Assembly (NCBI GenBank): GCA_017427775.1
Contig: JAFRSD010000015.1
Coordinates: 62,001 to 126,000, forward strand
From: Lachnospiraceae bacterium
GTDB lineage: Bacteria > Bacillota > Clostridia > Lachnospirales > Lachnospiraceae
Length of the DNA stretch: 64,000 nucleotides
Direction of reading: 5' to 3'
The notes beneath the pieces are model-generated. The model was not told where the DNA came from. It saw only the letters and a list, made by a program, of their open reading frames with translations, and made no database searches. Positions 54,576 to 62,625 of the stretch are shown in pieces (the stretch's first letter is position 1; each line of letters starts with the position of its first letter). A program made the position numbers and the translations under genes.

Positions 54576-54814
54576 AATGCATACTCCTTTACAATTTCGG
54601 GAAACGGCTGAAAAACAGCGCGCTTCCTTATGATGCAGAACCCCCGCGGGGATCTGTCGGAAGTTCGGTCGATGCTTGCTGGCATCCTCTCACGCCGGAA
54701 CACGGCTTCCCATCGCTGTTCTTCAAGACGCAGGGCGCTCCCCCTCCGTCCGCCACCTAAGTGGACCGTTCCTTCCTTCGAAGGAACCCCCTGCCGGAAA
54801 GCGGCAGGGCATGC

Positions 54815-54850
54815 ATGCAAAAACGGGAGACACCTTCGGATGCCTCCCGT
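54815..54850 (-). terminator. Terminator of the TPP riboswitch
   Basis: 7-bp stem ACGGGAG/CTCCCGT (54850-54844 and 54829-54823) followed by TTTTTGC on the minus strand, about 15 bases after the aptamer. The following 240 bases to thiW contain further hairpins (for example 54789-54809, CCCTGCCG/CGGCAGGG) but no gene. Confidence 0.85.
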
Positions 54851-54867
54851 AAAAGAAATCACTATAA

Positions 54868-54957
54868 TGACTACCTACGGCGGCATGATCCGCATCAGGT
54901 TTAGGGTCGAAGTTCGCTAACTTCCTCTCAGCCTGTCCGCACAGACTCCCCTGTCTC
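54868..54957 (-). promoter_or_regulatory. TPP riboswitch (THI element)
   Basis: Minus-strand aptamer with the conserved GGGGAG start, GGCTGAGAGG, a variable P3a stem (GAAGTTAGCGAACTTC), ACCCTAAACCTGATGCGG and ATCATGCCG core elements, closed by GTAGG. It precedes the thiamine salvage operon and is followed by an intrinsic terminator, so thiamine diphosphate should switch the operon off by early termination. Confidence 0.95.
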
Positions 54958-55058
54958 TGTTTTGCACTCCCTTTATACTCTCTTTTCAAAGAAAAATCAA
55001 GTACATTGTTGGAAAATGACCGAAAGAAACCAAATCGTTTCTCATCGACCGTCTGCCC

Positions 55059-55505
55059 TTAGATCACATCAACCTGGGATGCGTCTTTCACGAGCTTCGC
55101 TCCGACGATTTCACCGCCCTTCACATACGGAGCGAGTTTCTCTCCGGTCTTGCCGATCCCGCTTCCGCCGGAGGTGGCAAATACGACAATCTTCTTTCCG
55201 CTCCAGTCATACCCCTGACAGAATGTATTGACTACGTTGGGCGCGCAGCCGTACCAGATTGGGAATCCGATGTATACCGTATCGTATTCACCGAAATTTT
55301 CAACCTTACCGGCAACCGGAACATCCTTCTTGCCGAACTTCTCCTTATTGCAGCGGGCAAGCGGGTTCATCCAGCGGATATCCGATTTTGTATAAGGCAC
55401 CTCGGGAACGATCTCGAATACGTCTGCCGTAAGCTTCTCCGCCAAATCCTTCGCAACCTTTGCGGTTGTTCCTTCCGCGCTGAAATACGTTACCAAACTC
55501 TTCAT
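55059..55505 (-). CDS. Flavodoxin family protein
   Basis: A 148-residue FMN-binding fold: the phosphate loop SAEGTTAKVA near residues 9-18, GFPIWYGCAPNVVNTF and FATSGGSGIGKT around the isoalloxazine ring. The short form resembles clostridial flavodoxins that act as oxidoreductases. It overlaps the MBL hydrolase gene by 4 bases, so both are expressed together; the redox partner is unknown. Confidence 0.9.
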   Translation of the reverse strand: MKSLVTYFSAEGTTAKVAKDLAEKLTADVFEIVPEVPYTKSDIRWMNPLARCNKEKFGKKDVPVAGKVENFGEYDTVYIGFPIWYGCAPNVVNTFCQGYDWSGKKIVVFATSGGSGIGKTGEKLAPYVKGGEIVGAKLVKDASQVDVI

Positions 55506-56422
55506 GCCTGATTCTCCTTTTCCGTATTATCGTTTAGTCTGATCACCTGTCTCCAATCCTTCGGAACCGATACCTGACCGGGATTGTAACTCATGTTAAA
55601 ACGCTTTCCGTCCTCACGGCCATAACCGACTTCTTTCTTCTTCGCGGCCCAGCAAACTTTGCCGCCGAGCATTCCGTCTGCTTCCACATGGTCGTCCGTG
55701 CCCGCCAGCACTCTCGCGACGGTTTCGATTGCTTCATCGATGATCGTATTGTCAAAGATCTCATGACCGCCGTACATCATGTCGAACTCGCCCTGATGCT
55801 TCTTCAGCCGAAGGAGACTCTCCATGTAATCGATGATCGGAAGCGAGTGGTCAAACTCCACAAGCGTGCTTCCGTTGCATGCATCACCGCTGTACGCGAT
55901 CCGCGTCTTGTGATCGATCAGAACGATCGAACCGGCAGTGTGTCCGCCGGCCTCCACTACTTCGATGATCCGGTCACCGAGGTCAAACGCATCCCCGCCG
56001 TATACCGGGAGCGTTTTGATCGGATCCCAGTCTGCGAAGTTGTCGTCTAACACAATCCTGTCACGATACTCCGCAGGAGCGCTCTGTAAAGCCATTTCAT
56101 AAAGCTGCTCTTTCTTATAGCCGTACGACTGTGCGGCAAGCGCCATATCACGCGGATGCATGTAGCAGCAGTCGAAGAAGAAATTGCCCCCGATATGATC
56201 CGAATGTGCATGTGTGTTGACAAGGATGATCTTCTTGTCCGTCAGCGTCTCGCAGAACTTCTTCACGTTTCCGAGACCGATGATCGAGTCAATCAGAAGC
56301 GCGTAATCCTTACCCACGATCAGATAACAATAGGCAAACGGGCGCTCCACGCCGTTGTTGTAAATCTTATAACTCCCGTCAGCAATTTCCTCTGCCGAAT
56401 AATACACCATCTTCTCTTCCAT
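55502..56422 (-). CDS. MBL-fold metallo-hydrolase
   Basis: 306 residues with the metal-site motif HAHSDH in LVNTHAHSDHIGG, a downstream His in GGHTAGS, Asp in YSGDACNG and a final His in YGGHE. This is the class B lactamase/glyoxalase II superfamily. Substrate is not evident. GGAGG precedes the ATG. It lies between a cyclase gene (1-base gap) and the flavodoxin gene (4-base overlap), a tight operon. Confidence 0.9.
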   Translation of the reverse strand: MEEKMVYYSAEEIADGSYKIYNNGVERPFAYCYLIVGKDYALLIDSIIGLGNVKKFCETLTDKKIILVNTHAHSDHIGGNFFFDCCYMHPRDMALAAQSYGYKKEQLYEMALQSAPAEYRDRIVLDDNFADWDPIKTLPVYGGDAFDLGDRIIEVVEAGGHTAGSIVLIDHKTRIAYSGDACNGSTLVEFDHSLPIIDYMESLLRLKKHQGEFDMMYGGHEIFDNTIIDEAIETVARVLAGTDDHVEADGMLGGKVCWAAKKKEVGYGREDGKRFNMSYNPGQVSVPKDWRQVIRLNDNTEKENQA

Positions 56423-56423
56423 T

Positions 56424-57026
56424 CTATTCCTCCGTTTTGATCAAAACCGCCCTGCAGGGCGCGCCGTCCGAACCGCCGAGATTGATTGGCGCCGCATTCA
56501 GAAGGTATACTCCTTCCGGCACCTCAGAAAGGCGGATTCCTTCGAGTAAAACGATCTCCGCGCCGAGCATCACCAGATGCACTGCCATCGGCGCGTCCTC
56601 CGGCCCGACGGTCTGCGACTCGTTTCCGAACAGTTTGATTCCTTTGTCCGCAAAGAGCTTTGCCGCTTCTAAAGAAAGCGTAGCATTTCCTTTGACGAGG
56701 ATCCGCTCCGCGGCACGCATGTCACATGCATATGCTGCCGCATAGATCCGCTCCGCATCCGAAACCGTCACGTCGCCCTCATGTTCCGCGACATACGCGT
56801 AGCCGATGAATCTGTCCGGATCCACCTGATCGATCGTCTTCCCGCCATCGATAAAATGATACGGCGCGTCCACATGCGTGCCGTTATGCGCGCACATCGA
56901 AAAGGCTGTAAGATTGCATATCGCTCCGTCGGCAATCCGCAACTTCACTTCGCGGACCGGATGCGGGTCGCCCGGGTACACGTTACAGCCGAAAACTTCC
57001 TGGGAAATATCGTAAATCTTCATCAT
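56424..57026 (-). CDS. Cyclase family protein (kynurenine formamidase-like)
   Basis: 200 residues with the cyclase family metal motif HNGTHVDAPYHF and the downstream GNESQTVGPEDAP and VLLEGIRLSEVP segments. The family includes KynB formamidase and isatin hydrolase. No kynurenine or tryptophan-breakdown gene is near, so the substrate is open. An adjacent second ATG at 57023 is an equally good start. Followed at once by the MBL hydrolase. Confidence 0.87.
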   Translation of the reverse strand: MMKIYDISQEVFGCNVYPGDPHPVREVKLRIADGAICNLTAFSMCAHNGTHVDAPYHFIDGGKTIDQVDPDRFIGYAYVAEHEGDVTVSDAERIYAAAYACDMRAAERILVKGNATLSLEAAKLFADKGIKLFGNESQTVGPEDAPMAVHLVMLGAEIVLLEGIRLSEVPEGVYLLNAAPINLGGSDGAPCRAVLIKTEE

Positions 57027-57072
57027 CTATCCTCCGATAACGCTGCAAGCAGGCGCATTCCGTCCGCCGCTC

Positions 57073-57780
57073 CTACCTCACCGGTTCAAAGAACGTCGGT
57101 ACGTCAAATGTTACACCATTCTCCAATAGACAGTCAATAAACTGCTTATAGTATCCGGGCACAAGCTCGTCGGTCTCGTCATGTGCATGGAGCAGAAGGA
57201 TATGGCTTCCGCCGTCCGCAAGCATCGCAGCACCGTTTCCCGGGTTCTTGTCATAAATCCGCTTCCACACATCCTCAACGGTAAATCCGGAATTCGGCCG
57301 GATATTGTACTCGGCGAAGTCAAATGTCCAGAGTGTGTCTATGTCCTTACTGAGTCCGAAATCCTTCCAGAACGGATACGGGATCTGAATGTCACAAAGC
57401 TTATGAAAACCGTTCTCGCGGAAGTACTCCTGAAGTGCCTCTTTATTCGCGCCGCCCTTGTCCCCGTAAGGGAAACGGAACGGGCGGAAACGCCTCTCCA
57501 CACCGGCATCCTGATATAGCTTGTCAAGCACTGCCTCGTTCTTCTCGATCTCCGCTTTCGCCTCTTCGAAAGTGATCGCCGAAAACGCAGGATGGGAATA
57601 GCTGTGGTTCCCCACGATCATGCCGTGCTGCAGCGCATAAACCGCATTATCATAGTATTTTTCGACATTCTGTCCGACTGCGAACATGAGTGCCGTAATT
57701 CCTTTTTCGTTCAGGTAATCGACGATCGCCGGCGTGTTCCGCGAAGCGATGTCATCAATTGTTAAAATCGCATGAATCAT
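57073..57780 (-). CDS. Polysaccharide deacetylase family protein
   Basis: 235 residues with the NodB fold. The Asp-Asp pair is D9-D10 in LTIDD, the His pair is in GNHSYSHP, and RPFRFPYG and LLLHAHD supply the remaining catalytic motifs. No signal peptide is present, so it may act on a soluble intracellular or lipid-linked sugar rather than the wall. It heads the cyclase-MBL-flavodoxin run, 46 bases upstream of the cyclase gene. Confidence 0.88.
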   Translation of the reverse strand: MIHAILTIDDIASRNTPAIVDYLNEKGITALMFAVGQNVEKYYDNAVYALQHGMIVGNHSYSHPAFSAITFEEAKAEIEKNEAVLDKLYQDAGVERRFRPFRFPYGDKGGANKEALQEYFRENGFHKLCDIQIPYPFWKDFGLSKDIDTLWTFDFAEYNIRPNSGFTVEDVWKRIYDKNPGNGAAMLADGGSHILLLHAHDETDELVPGYYKQFIDCLLENGVTFDVPTFFEPVR

Positions 57781-57810
57781 ATCCTTCTCCTTTTCCGCAA
57801 CGTCTTTCTG

Positions 57811-57963
57811 TTATTCCCTGTCTGTGTATTTCTTTGCTTCGGCAAATGTGATCGGTACGGCAGTTCCGAGCGCGTCCGTTCCATGCATGGTCCGCGGGAT
57901 GTTATGAAGTTTCTGTAATGCTTCATAGGCGTCAGCTGTCGCCGTCTTTCCGTCCTTTTTCAA
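57811..57963 (-). pseudogene. Short coding remnant of about 50 codons, unrecognised
   Basis: In the 272-base gap between the deacetylase and acetyltransferase genes, one minus-strand frame reads as plausible protein from a TTG at 57963 (or further upstream) to a TAA at 57811, ending ITFAEAKKYTDRE. Codon choice resembles the neighbours. There is no good ribosome binding site, and the upstream part of the frame looks non-coding. It could be the surviving 3' end of a deleted gene or a small ORF. Confidence 0.4.
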
Positions 57964-58051
57964 AGCGGAACCCGATCTCCAGAATATGATAATAAATGTC
58001 AGGTACCATAAACAATCAACCTCTTTCCGGGGTTACGCGAATCTGTATAGA

Positions 58052-58573
58052 CTATCTGCGAATGGAATAAAACCGGTATAACGCTTCCTTCTCATCATTG
58101 ATATCCTGATACATCTTCGTCTCAAGCAGTCGGAATCCGGCCTTTTCGGCCGTCTTCACGGAAGGAATACTGGAGTCCTTAATAACGGCAATTATCTCAT
58201 CCTCATCATAATGCGCAAAAAAGTAGCGAACATAGGCTTTCACCGCCTCGGTCACGTATCCTTTTCCTCTGTATTCGGAGCCGATGAAATAGCAAATGCC
58301 CGTCTTTCCTAAATCTTCATAATAGGTGCACCCGACGTTTCCGATCACTTCTCCCGAAGACTTGCGGACGATAGTACACGGGATATAATCCGCCCGCGGG
58401 TCATCCTTTTCGGTAAGCTCCAACGCCTCTTCGATCCATTCTTCTGCCCATTCAGAAAAGTTCACGTCAAATCCGATTTCCGTAAGACTCTCGTCTTCGG
58501 CCAGTTTCGCATACGCTTTCCCGTCTCCGCGTTGAATGGACCTGATCACGATTCTTTCCGTTTCTATATACAT
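58052..58573 (-). CDS. GNAT family N-acetyltransferase (RimJ/RimL-like)
   Basis: 173 residues. The opening MYIETERIVIRSIQRGDGKA is typical of the RimJ/RimL-type ribosomal-protein or small-molecule acetyltransferases. The acetyl-CoA loop is in SEYRGKGYVTEAVKAY, and the late EKAGFRLLET strand fits the fold. The start at 58573 follows GAGG by 6 bases. It is 8 bases after the TfoX-like gene. Substrate unknown. Confidence 0.9.
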   Translation of the reverse strand: MYIETERIVIRSIQRGDGKAYAKLAEDESLTEIGFDVNFSEWAEEWIEEALELTEKDDPRADYIPCTIVRKSSGEVIGNVGCTYYEDLGKTGICYFIGSEYRGKGYVTEAVKAYVRYFFAHYDEDEIIAVIKDSSIPSVKTAEKAGFRLLETKMYQDINDEKEALYRFYSIRR

Positions 58574-58581
58574 TCTGATCC

Positions 58582-58908
58582 TCAACTGTATGACTGTTTC
58601 TTTCTTTTCTTCTCCGGCAGATCCTCCCACATGCTTTCAACCAGTTCGCACAGCAGTTCCCGGTTATCCACATCATCTACCAGGATCATCTCTTTCGCCC
58701 CTTCATACGGAAGTTCCATCGTTGCATTCGGCATCAGCTTAACCGCCGCCGGAACAGGCTTTACAAGAAGCCTGTCATCATAGATGCCGCCGAACACTCT
58801 GCCCCGATAATACAGAATGTACTCTCCCATCATTGTTTTGTAACTGATTTCATCAAGCCCTGCCAGCTGCTCTAAAATGAAATCCAGATATTCTCGCGTT
58901 GATGCCAT
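58582..58908 (-). CDS. TfoX N-terminal domain protein
   Basis: 108 residues matching the TfoX/Sxy N-terminal domain (KTMMGEYILYYRGRVFGGIYDDRLLVKP), without the C-terminal domain. TfoX is a competence regulator in Gammaproteobacteria, but the short clostridial form is widespread and of unknown role. A GGGGAAG site precedes the ATG. Probably one transcript with the acetyltransferase gene. Only 39 bases separate it from the Fic gene, a likely boundary of the mobile segment. Confidence 0.88.
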   Translation of the reverse strand: MASTREYLDFILEQLAGLDEISYKTMMGEYILYYRGRVFGGIYDDRLLVKPVPAAVKLMPNATMELPYEGAKEMILVDDVDNRELLCELVESMWEDLPEKKRKKQSYS

Positions 58909-58947
58909 ATATCTTCCCCTCTAAGCTCACTATTTCTACCGTTTTAA

Positions 58948-60045
58948 TCATATTGTTACCAACACTTCCCATCTGCCGTTACGCTTACCGTTCTCTCTGC
59001 GGATTAGTCCCTTCTCCTGCATTTCAACTGTTCTTCTTTTGATTGTCCTCTCGGATTTTCCCATAAGCTCCGCAATTCTCTTTTGAGTTGCTGAAGGCTC
59101 TGTCTGTAGCACTTTTATTATTGCCATTTCCTCAATCGTCATCTTCATAGTGCCATTATGGCACTTTGTGTTTGGCACTTTGGCACTTTGAATTGCACTT
59201 TGTTCCTTGTAATCCACATGGATGAATCTATTCTTCAACTCATTCTGATAACCCATCAGAAGATTTTCAAAAAATCGCTCTAAATATATTGTAGTAGCGC
59301 TGATTCCCTTGCCCAGATCATTATAATTAGCTCTTGCAAGAGAGTTTCTGAAGTACCATGAGTTCTCGGCAAATATCTCATTATTAACCGAAAAGCCAAA
59401 CGTCTTCAGATACTTAATAATGAAAACCGCCGTAGATCTTGTATTGCCTTCACAAAACGGATGAATCTGCCATATACCGGAGGTAAACTTCGCTATATGT
59501 TTCACCGCATCACCGGCAGAAAGACCTTCATAAGAAAAAAGCTTTTCCTGGCCGAAATCATAATCCAAGGTATCCCTTATACTGTCAGCCGATGCATACA
59601 GAACAGTCTCTCCATTAAGAACCCATTCGCTTTTCGTAATGTTATAAGTCCTGTATTCTCCCGCATGAGGGAATATATCTTTGAACAGCCGTTTATGAAT
59701 GGTCTTCCACTCTGCCGGTGAAAACTGAAATGTTCTTTCACCAAGCAGCTCAGTGATTCTGGCGGAAACAATATCCGCTTCCTTTGTTCCCTCTTCAATC
59801 TCACTTCGGGTCTGTCTTTCCTCGTAATAAGACTGAATACGCTTCTGCGCTGTCTTTATATCTATTCGACCTTCAATATGCTCTTTGGCCGTTTCCAACA
59901 GATACTCAGAGGTCTTTAATCCATCAACATCCTGTAGACCGATAGCCGTTTTCCACGCAGTAGATTTCTCTGACTTCTCAGGTTCTCCCTGTCTTATATA
60001 CTCTTCAAGATCCATCTGCCATTTTTCATGATCATTCCGTGGCAT
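58948..60045 (-). CDS. Fic family AMP-transferase with C-terminal winged helix
   Basis: 365 residues. The Fic core has the motif H195-P-F-C-E-G-N-T-R203-S, with Thr where many enzymes have Gly, a variant known in Fic proteins. Ahead of it lies S81-x-x-x-E85-G86, the inhibitory (S/T)xxxE(G/N) motif, so self-inhibition is likely. The C-terminal 70 residues form a helix-turn-helix (AELMGKSERTIKRRTVEMQ), suggesting DNA binding or autoregulation. Fic enzymes transfer AMP to a target hydroxyl; the target is unknown. The gene starts inside the 3' end of the recombinase gene (14-base overlap) with GGAGG in its coding sequence. It is more AT-rich than the chromosomal genes. Confidence 0.93.
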   Translation of the reverse strand: MPRNDHEKWQMDLEEYIRQGEPEKSEKSTAWKTAIGLQDVDGLKTSEYLLETAKEHIEGRIDIKTAQKRIQSYYEERQTRSEIEEGTKEADIVSARITELLGERTFQFSPAEWKTIHKRLFKDIFPHAGEYRTYNITKSEWVLNGETVLYASADSIRDTLDYDFGQEKLFSYEGLSAGDAVKHIAKFTSGIWQIHPFCEGNTRSTAVFIIKYLKTFGFSVNNEIFAENSWYFRNSLARANYNDLGKGISATTIYLERFFENLLMGYQNELKNRFIHVDYKEQSAIQSAKVPNTKCHNGTMKMTIEEMAIIKVLQTEPSATQKRIAELMGKSERTIKRRTVEMQEKGLIRRENGKRNGRWEVLVTI

Positions 60046-61885
60046 CTGCAGTCACCTCCGTTCCGTTCTTGATCCTATGATAGTCCTCCATCTCTACATC
60101 AAGCGTGATCGTTCTTTCCCGGTGTTGCTCATTCGCTGTAAAAGCGTAACGCATTCGACGTGCGTCGACCTCGCAATTGGAATACAATTCTTCACCCTTT
60201 ACACTATCATGGGAACACACATTTCCACCGGACTTTTTACTTAATCCATACTTGGATTTTGTCTGACCCATGCTATCCCTGAACCCGTTTTTGTATATAA
60301 AAGTGATCTTATAGGGATCCTTTTTGCCTTCATCGTCAATACCGCCGACGATTACTTTTTCAATCATGCTCTCAAAGACTGATCTGTCGAATTGCTCGAG
60401 AACCTGATTCTTTTCTAATACTCGTTCGAATTCTTCGATTCGCCGGCTAAGGTTTTTGTTATCCTGCAGCAAATTACCGAAGTACTCAATCTGAGCTACC
60501 GCCTCACTGATTCTCTTTTGATAGTCTTTATCGGTGAGTTCATATATGTCTTTTTCCACACTTCCGTCTACATACTTTTCGAGAAGTTTTTTTCTCTTTT
60601 CGGCATATTCCTTCTTATTTCGGCATGCTTTATCATAATTGAGTTGTACCGTTTTATCCCCCAAGGTTTCCTCTATTCTCTTGAGAAACTCTTTCATAAC
60701 ATCCTGATTATCAGAGGATAAAAGGCGATAAGATTCAACGAAAGCCTCTTCAATCACTTGTTCTGGGATTCCTTTCGAATCCGGACAAAGTCGTTTTCCT
60801 CCCTTGGTAGAGGCTACACATTGCCAAATTGTCTTTTTGTATATTGATGAGCTGTGCCATCGTCTTCTCGAAAGGTTCTTGCCGCAGAATCCGCATTCCA
60901 ACATGCAGCTAAAAGCAAACTGACGACTGAATTTTTCTCTCTTTCCTGGGGAGACACCACGAGTCAATCCGACTCCTCTTCGTTTTCTTATCTCCTGAGC
61001 CTTTTCAAATATCTCATGTGAGATAATTGGAGCATGGTGATTCTTTATAAAGAAACGATCCTCTTCGCCGAGATTTTCAAGCCTTCTTTTCGAAATCGGA
61101 TCCACGGTAAAAGTCTTTCCCAAAAGAATGTCACCTGTATATTTTTCGTTGTTTATTATACCTAAAACGCTCGAGGAAGTCCACGGATTTCCTCTGATCG
61201 TCATTATCCCTTTCTCATTAAGTTCTCTGGAAATCATTGAACATCCAGCACCAACAGTATAACGGTCAAAAATATAGCGTACTGTCTCCGCTTCATCCTC
61301 ATTTATCGATAGCGTTTTGGTTTCCGGATCATAATCGTAACCAAGACATCCTTGGAAACCTACCAATTCCCCACGCTGCATTTTCATTTTAAGCCCTTTT
61401 TTCACGTAAGCAGAGGTGTTCTCAACCTCCTGCTGCGCTACAGAACTCAGTATTGTAAGAAGAAACTCTCCGTCTTTTATCGTATTTATCTTTTCCACTT
61501 CGAAATAGATTGCAATTTGTCTCTCACGAAGCATGCGAACATACTTAAGTGTGTCGAGTGTATTTCTTGCGAATCTTGACAAGCTTTTGGCGATTACCAT
61601 ATCAATCTTTCCCGCCAAACAATCCGCGATAAGACGTTGAAAATCTTCCCGTGTTTCCGCTTTCGTTCCTGTAGATGCCTTATCAGCATAAACGTCGACA
61701 AAGGCCCAATCAGGATTCTTCTTAATTAAATCCGTATAGTATTTCACCATGGAGTCATAGCTTTTTGCCTGTTCTTCATCACTAGTGCTAACCCTACAAT
61801 AAGCTGCAACTCTCAGGCGTTCTTTTCGATTTACTGATGATGAATCATCGAAATTGTTATTCGCTTTTATAACCTCTACTTCCAT
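60032..61885 (-). CDS. Large serine recombinase
   Basis: 617 residues. The resolvase domain has the catalytic Ser33 in YCRVSTSDEEQ and conserved arginines in SLSRFARNTLD. A recombinase domain follows, then a zinc ribbon with Cys331, Cys334, Cys356 and Cys367, and a coiled coil of about 100 residues. This is the TnpX/TndX-like type that inserts and excises integrative elements. The ATG at 61885 follows AAAAGGAG, and a consensus promoter lies 50 bases upstream. It is complete and likely active. Attachment sites were not identified; its end overlaps fic, placing the element boundary probably in 58909-58947. Confidence 0.95.
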   Translation of the reverse strand: MEVEVIKANNNFDDSSSVNRKERLRVAAYCRVSTSDEEQAKSYDSMVKYYTDLIKKNPDWAFVDVYADKASTGTKAETREDFQRLIADCLAGKIDMVIAKSLSRFARNTLDTLKYVRMLRERQIAIYFEVEKINTIKDGEFLLTILSSVAQQEVENTSAYVKKGLKMKMQRGELVGFQGCLGYDYDPETKTLSINEDEAETVRYIFDRYTVGAGCSMISRELNEKGIMTIRGNPWTSSSVLGIINNEKYTGDILLGKTFTVDPISKRRLENLGEEDRFFIKNHHAPIISHEIFEKAQEIRKRRGVGLTRGVSPGKREKFSRQFAFSCMLECGFCGKNLSRRRWHSSSIYKKTIWQCVASTKGGKRLCPDSKGIPEQVIEEAFVESYRLLSSDNQDVMKEFLKRIEETLGDKTVQLNYDKACRNKKEYAEKRKKLLEKYVDGSVEKDIYELTDKDYQKRISEAVAQIEYFGNLLQDNKNLSRRIEEFERVLEKNQVLEQFDRSVFESMIEKVIVGGIDDEGKKDPYKITFIYKNGFRDSMGQTKSKYGLSKKSGGNVCSHDSVKGEELYSNCEVDARRMRYAFTANEQHRERTITLDVEMEDYHRIKNGTEVTADATE

Positions 61886-61935
61886 GAACGTCTCCTTTTC
61901 ACTTCTGTTGTGTTCCCTTCGTAGTGTCTATATTA

Positions 61936-61964
61936 ATTATACTATAGCAAATCGGGTTGTTCAA
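61936..61964 (-). promoter_or_regulatory. Sigma-A promoter of the recombinase
   Basis: -35 TTGAAC (61964-61959), 17-bp spacer, perfect -10 TATAAT (61941-61936). It overlaps the stop codon of the small upstream gene. Confidence 0.85.
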
Positions 61965-62125
61965 GTAGAAATATGAGATACAATGCCATAATCCATCTTC
62001 AGTTTCCTCAATACCCTTTTATACTCCTCTTCCGAGATTAGTTTTTTTCGAAGAAGTTGGTTAAGCATAGCCAACTGCTTGCTATATCGCAATAGGTTTT
62101 TCCGGTCTATGATAACCACCTCCAT
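61961..62125 (-). CDS. Small SHOCT-like protein upstream of the recombinase
   Basis: About 54 residues from an ATG at 62125 (MEVVIIDRKNLLRYSKQLAM). The C-terminal half, LLRKKLISEEEYKRVLRKL, has the short-helix pattern L..G.I..EEY...L seen in SHOCT-type small proteins that sit next to recombinase genes in clostridial elements. The start is uncertain because GGAGG lies just after this ATG rather than before it. Function unknown; perhaps a helper or directionality factor, which is speculation. Confidence 0.6.
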   Translation of the reverse strand: MEVVIIDRKNLLRYSKQLAMLNQLLRKKLISEEEYKRVLRKLKMDYGIVSHIST

Positions 62126-62158
62126 TCTTTCACATAGTATCGTTGCAACAGCCAAATG

Positions 62159-62187
62159 GCGGGCAGAAGGATAATCCTACTGCCCGC
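62159..62187. repeat. Near-perfect hairpin upstream of the SHOCT gene
   Basis: GCGGGCAG and CTGCCCGC (62159-62166 and 62180-62187) enclose a second AGGAT/ATCCT stem. On the plus strand it is followed by TTCAAAACCTTTTT. No plus-strand gene is nearby; it may be a terminator for a transcript from the right or a leader structure of the element. Confidence 0.6.
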
Positions 62188-62238
62188 TTCAAAACCTTTT
62201 TAGGTCAAAACCATAAACAGTAATTAAACCGGCGCCTT

Positions 62239-62373
62239 CTACGCCGATTCCCATGAACACGCCTGCCTGGTCAGGACAGCCCCGGTATGTACCCCCGTGA
62301 GCTTCTTGCTATTCCGGTCCGCGGTTGCGGAGGAAACCACTTCCAAAACGCGTACCAATAGCGTCCGAGACAT
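62239..62373 (-). CDS. Possible small protein of 44 residues
   Basis: ATG at 62373 preceded by GGGAG at 10 bases, frame ending TAG at 62239, sequence starting MSRTLLVRVLEVVSSATADR. It lies in the otherwise gene-free stretch 62188-62625 of the element. Nothing is recognised in it. The stretch also has many short stems, so it may be structured RNA instead. Confidence 0.3.
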   Translation of the reverse strand: MSRTLLVRVLEVVSSATADRNSKKLTGVHTGAVLTRQACSWESA

Positions 62374-62454
62374 TCCGCCGCTCCCTCGCCTAGATCATCG
62401 CAGTGGTTTGCCCCTCGTGGTTGTTCGTGTTCGGATGCAATTGTCAAGGTTCAA

Positions 62455-62625
62455 TTATAATAACGGAAGGAAATCTTCCGGCATTATCGAGGCCATACTT
62501 CTACATCGTTCCGATAAGCCATCCGCAAACGCAGTGGTTATCGGTGTTTCCGCTTGGACGGCATGATTGGCAGAATCGCATACCGCACCGTCATCTGTCT
62601 TCGTCTGAATTAGTGGACATGCCAC
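62455..62625 (-). other. 56-codon open frame directly after the XRE gene stop, same frame
   Basis: The XRE gene ends in TGA (62628-62626). The next codon, GTG, opens 56 sense codons in the same frame to a TAA at 62455, ending CRSMASIMPEDFLPLL. It may be a separate small gene, a former C-terminal extension of the XRE protein cut off by the TGA, or chance; an open run this long has a probability of several percent by chance. Confidence 0.35.

Noticed and set aside
54572..54862. A 96-codon minus-strand frame across the thiamine leader
   Set aside because: It runs through the riboswitch terminator and leader hairpins and has Arg/Gly-rich composition without motif.
62297..62566. An 89-codon plus-strand frame in the recombinase element
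   Set aside because: It has no ribosome binding site, runs against all neighbouring genes, and overlaps better minus-strand small frames and stems.
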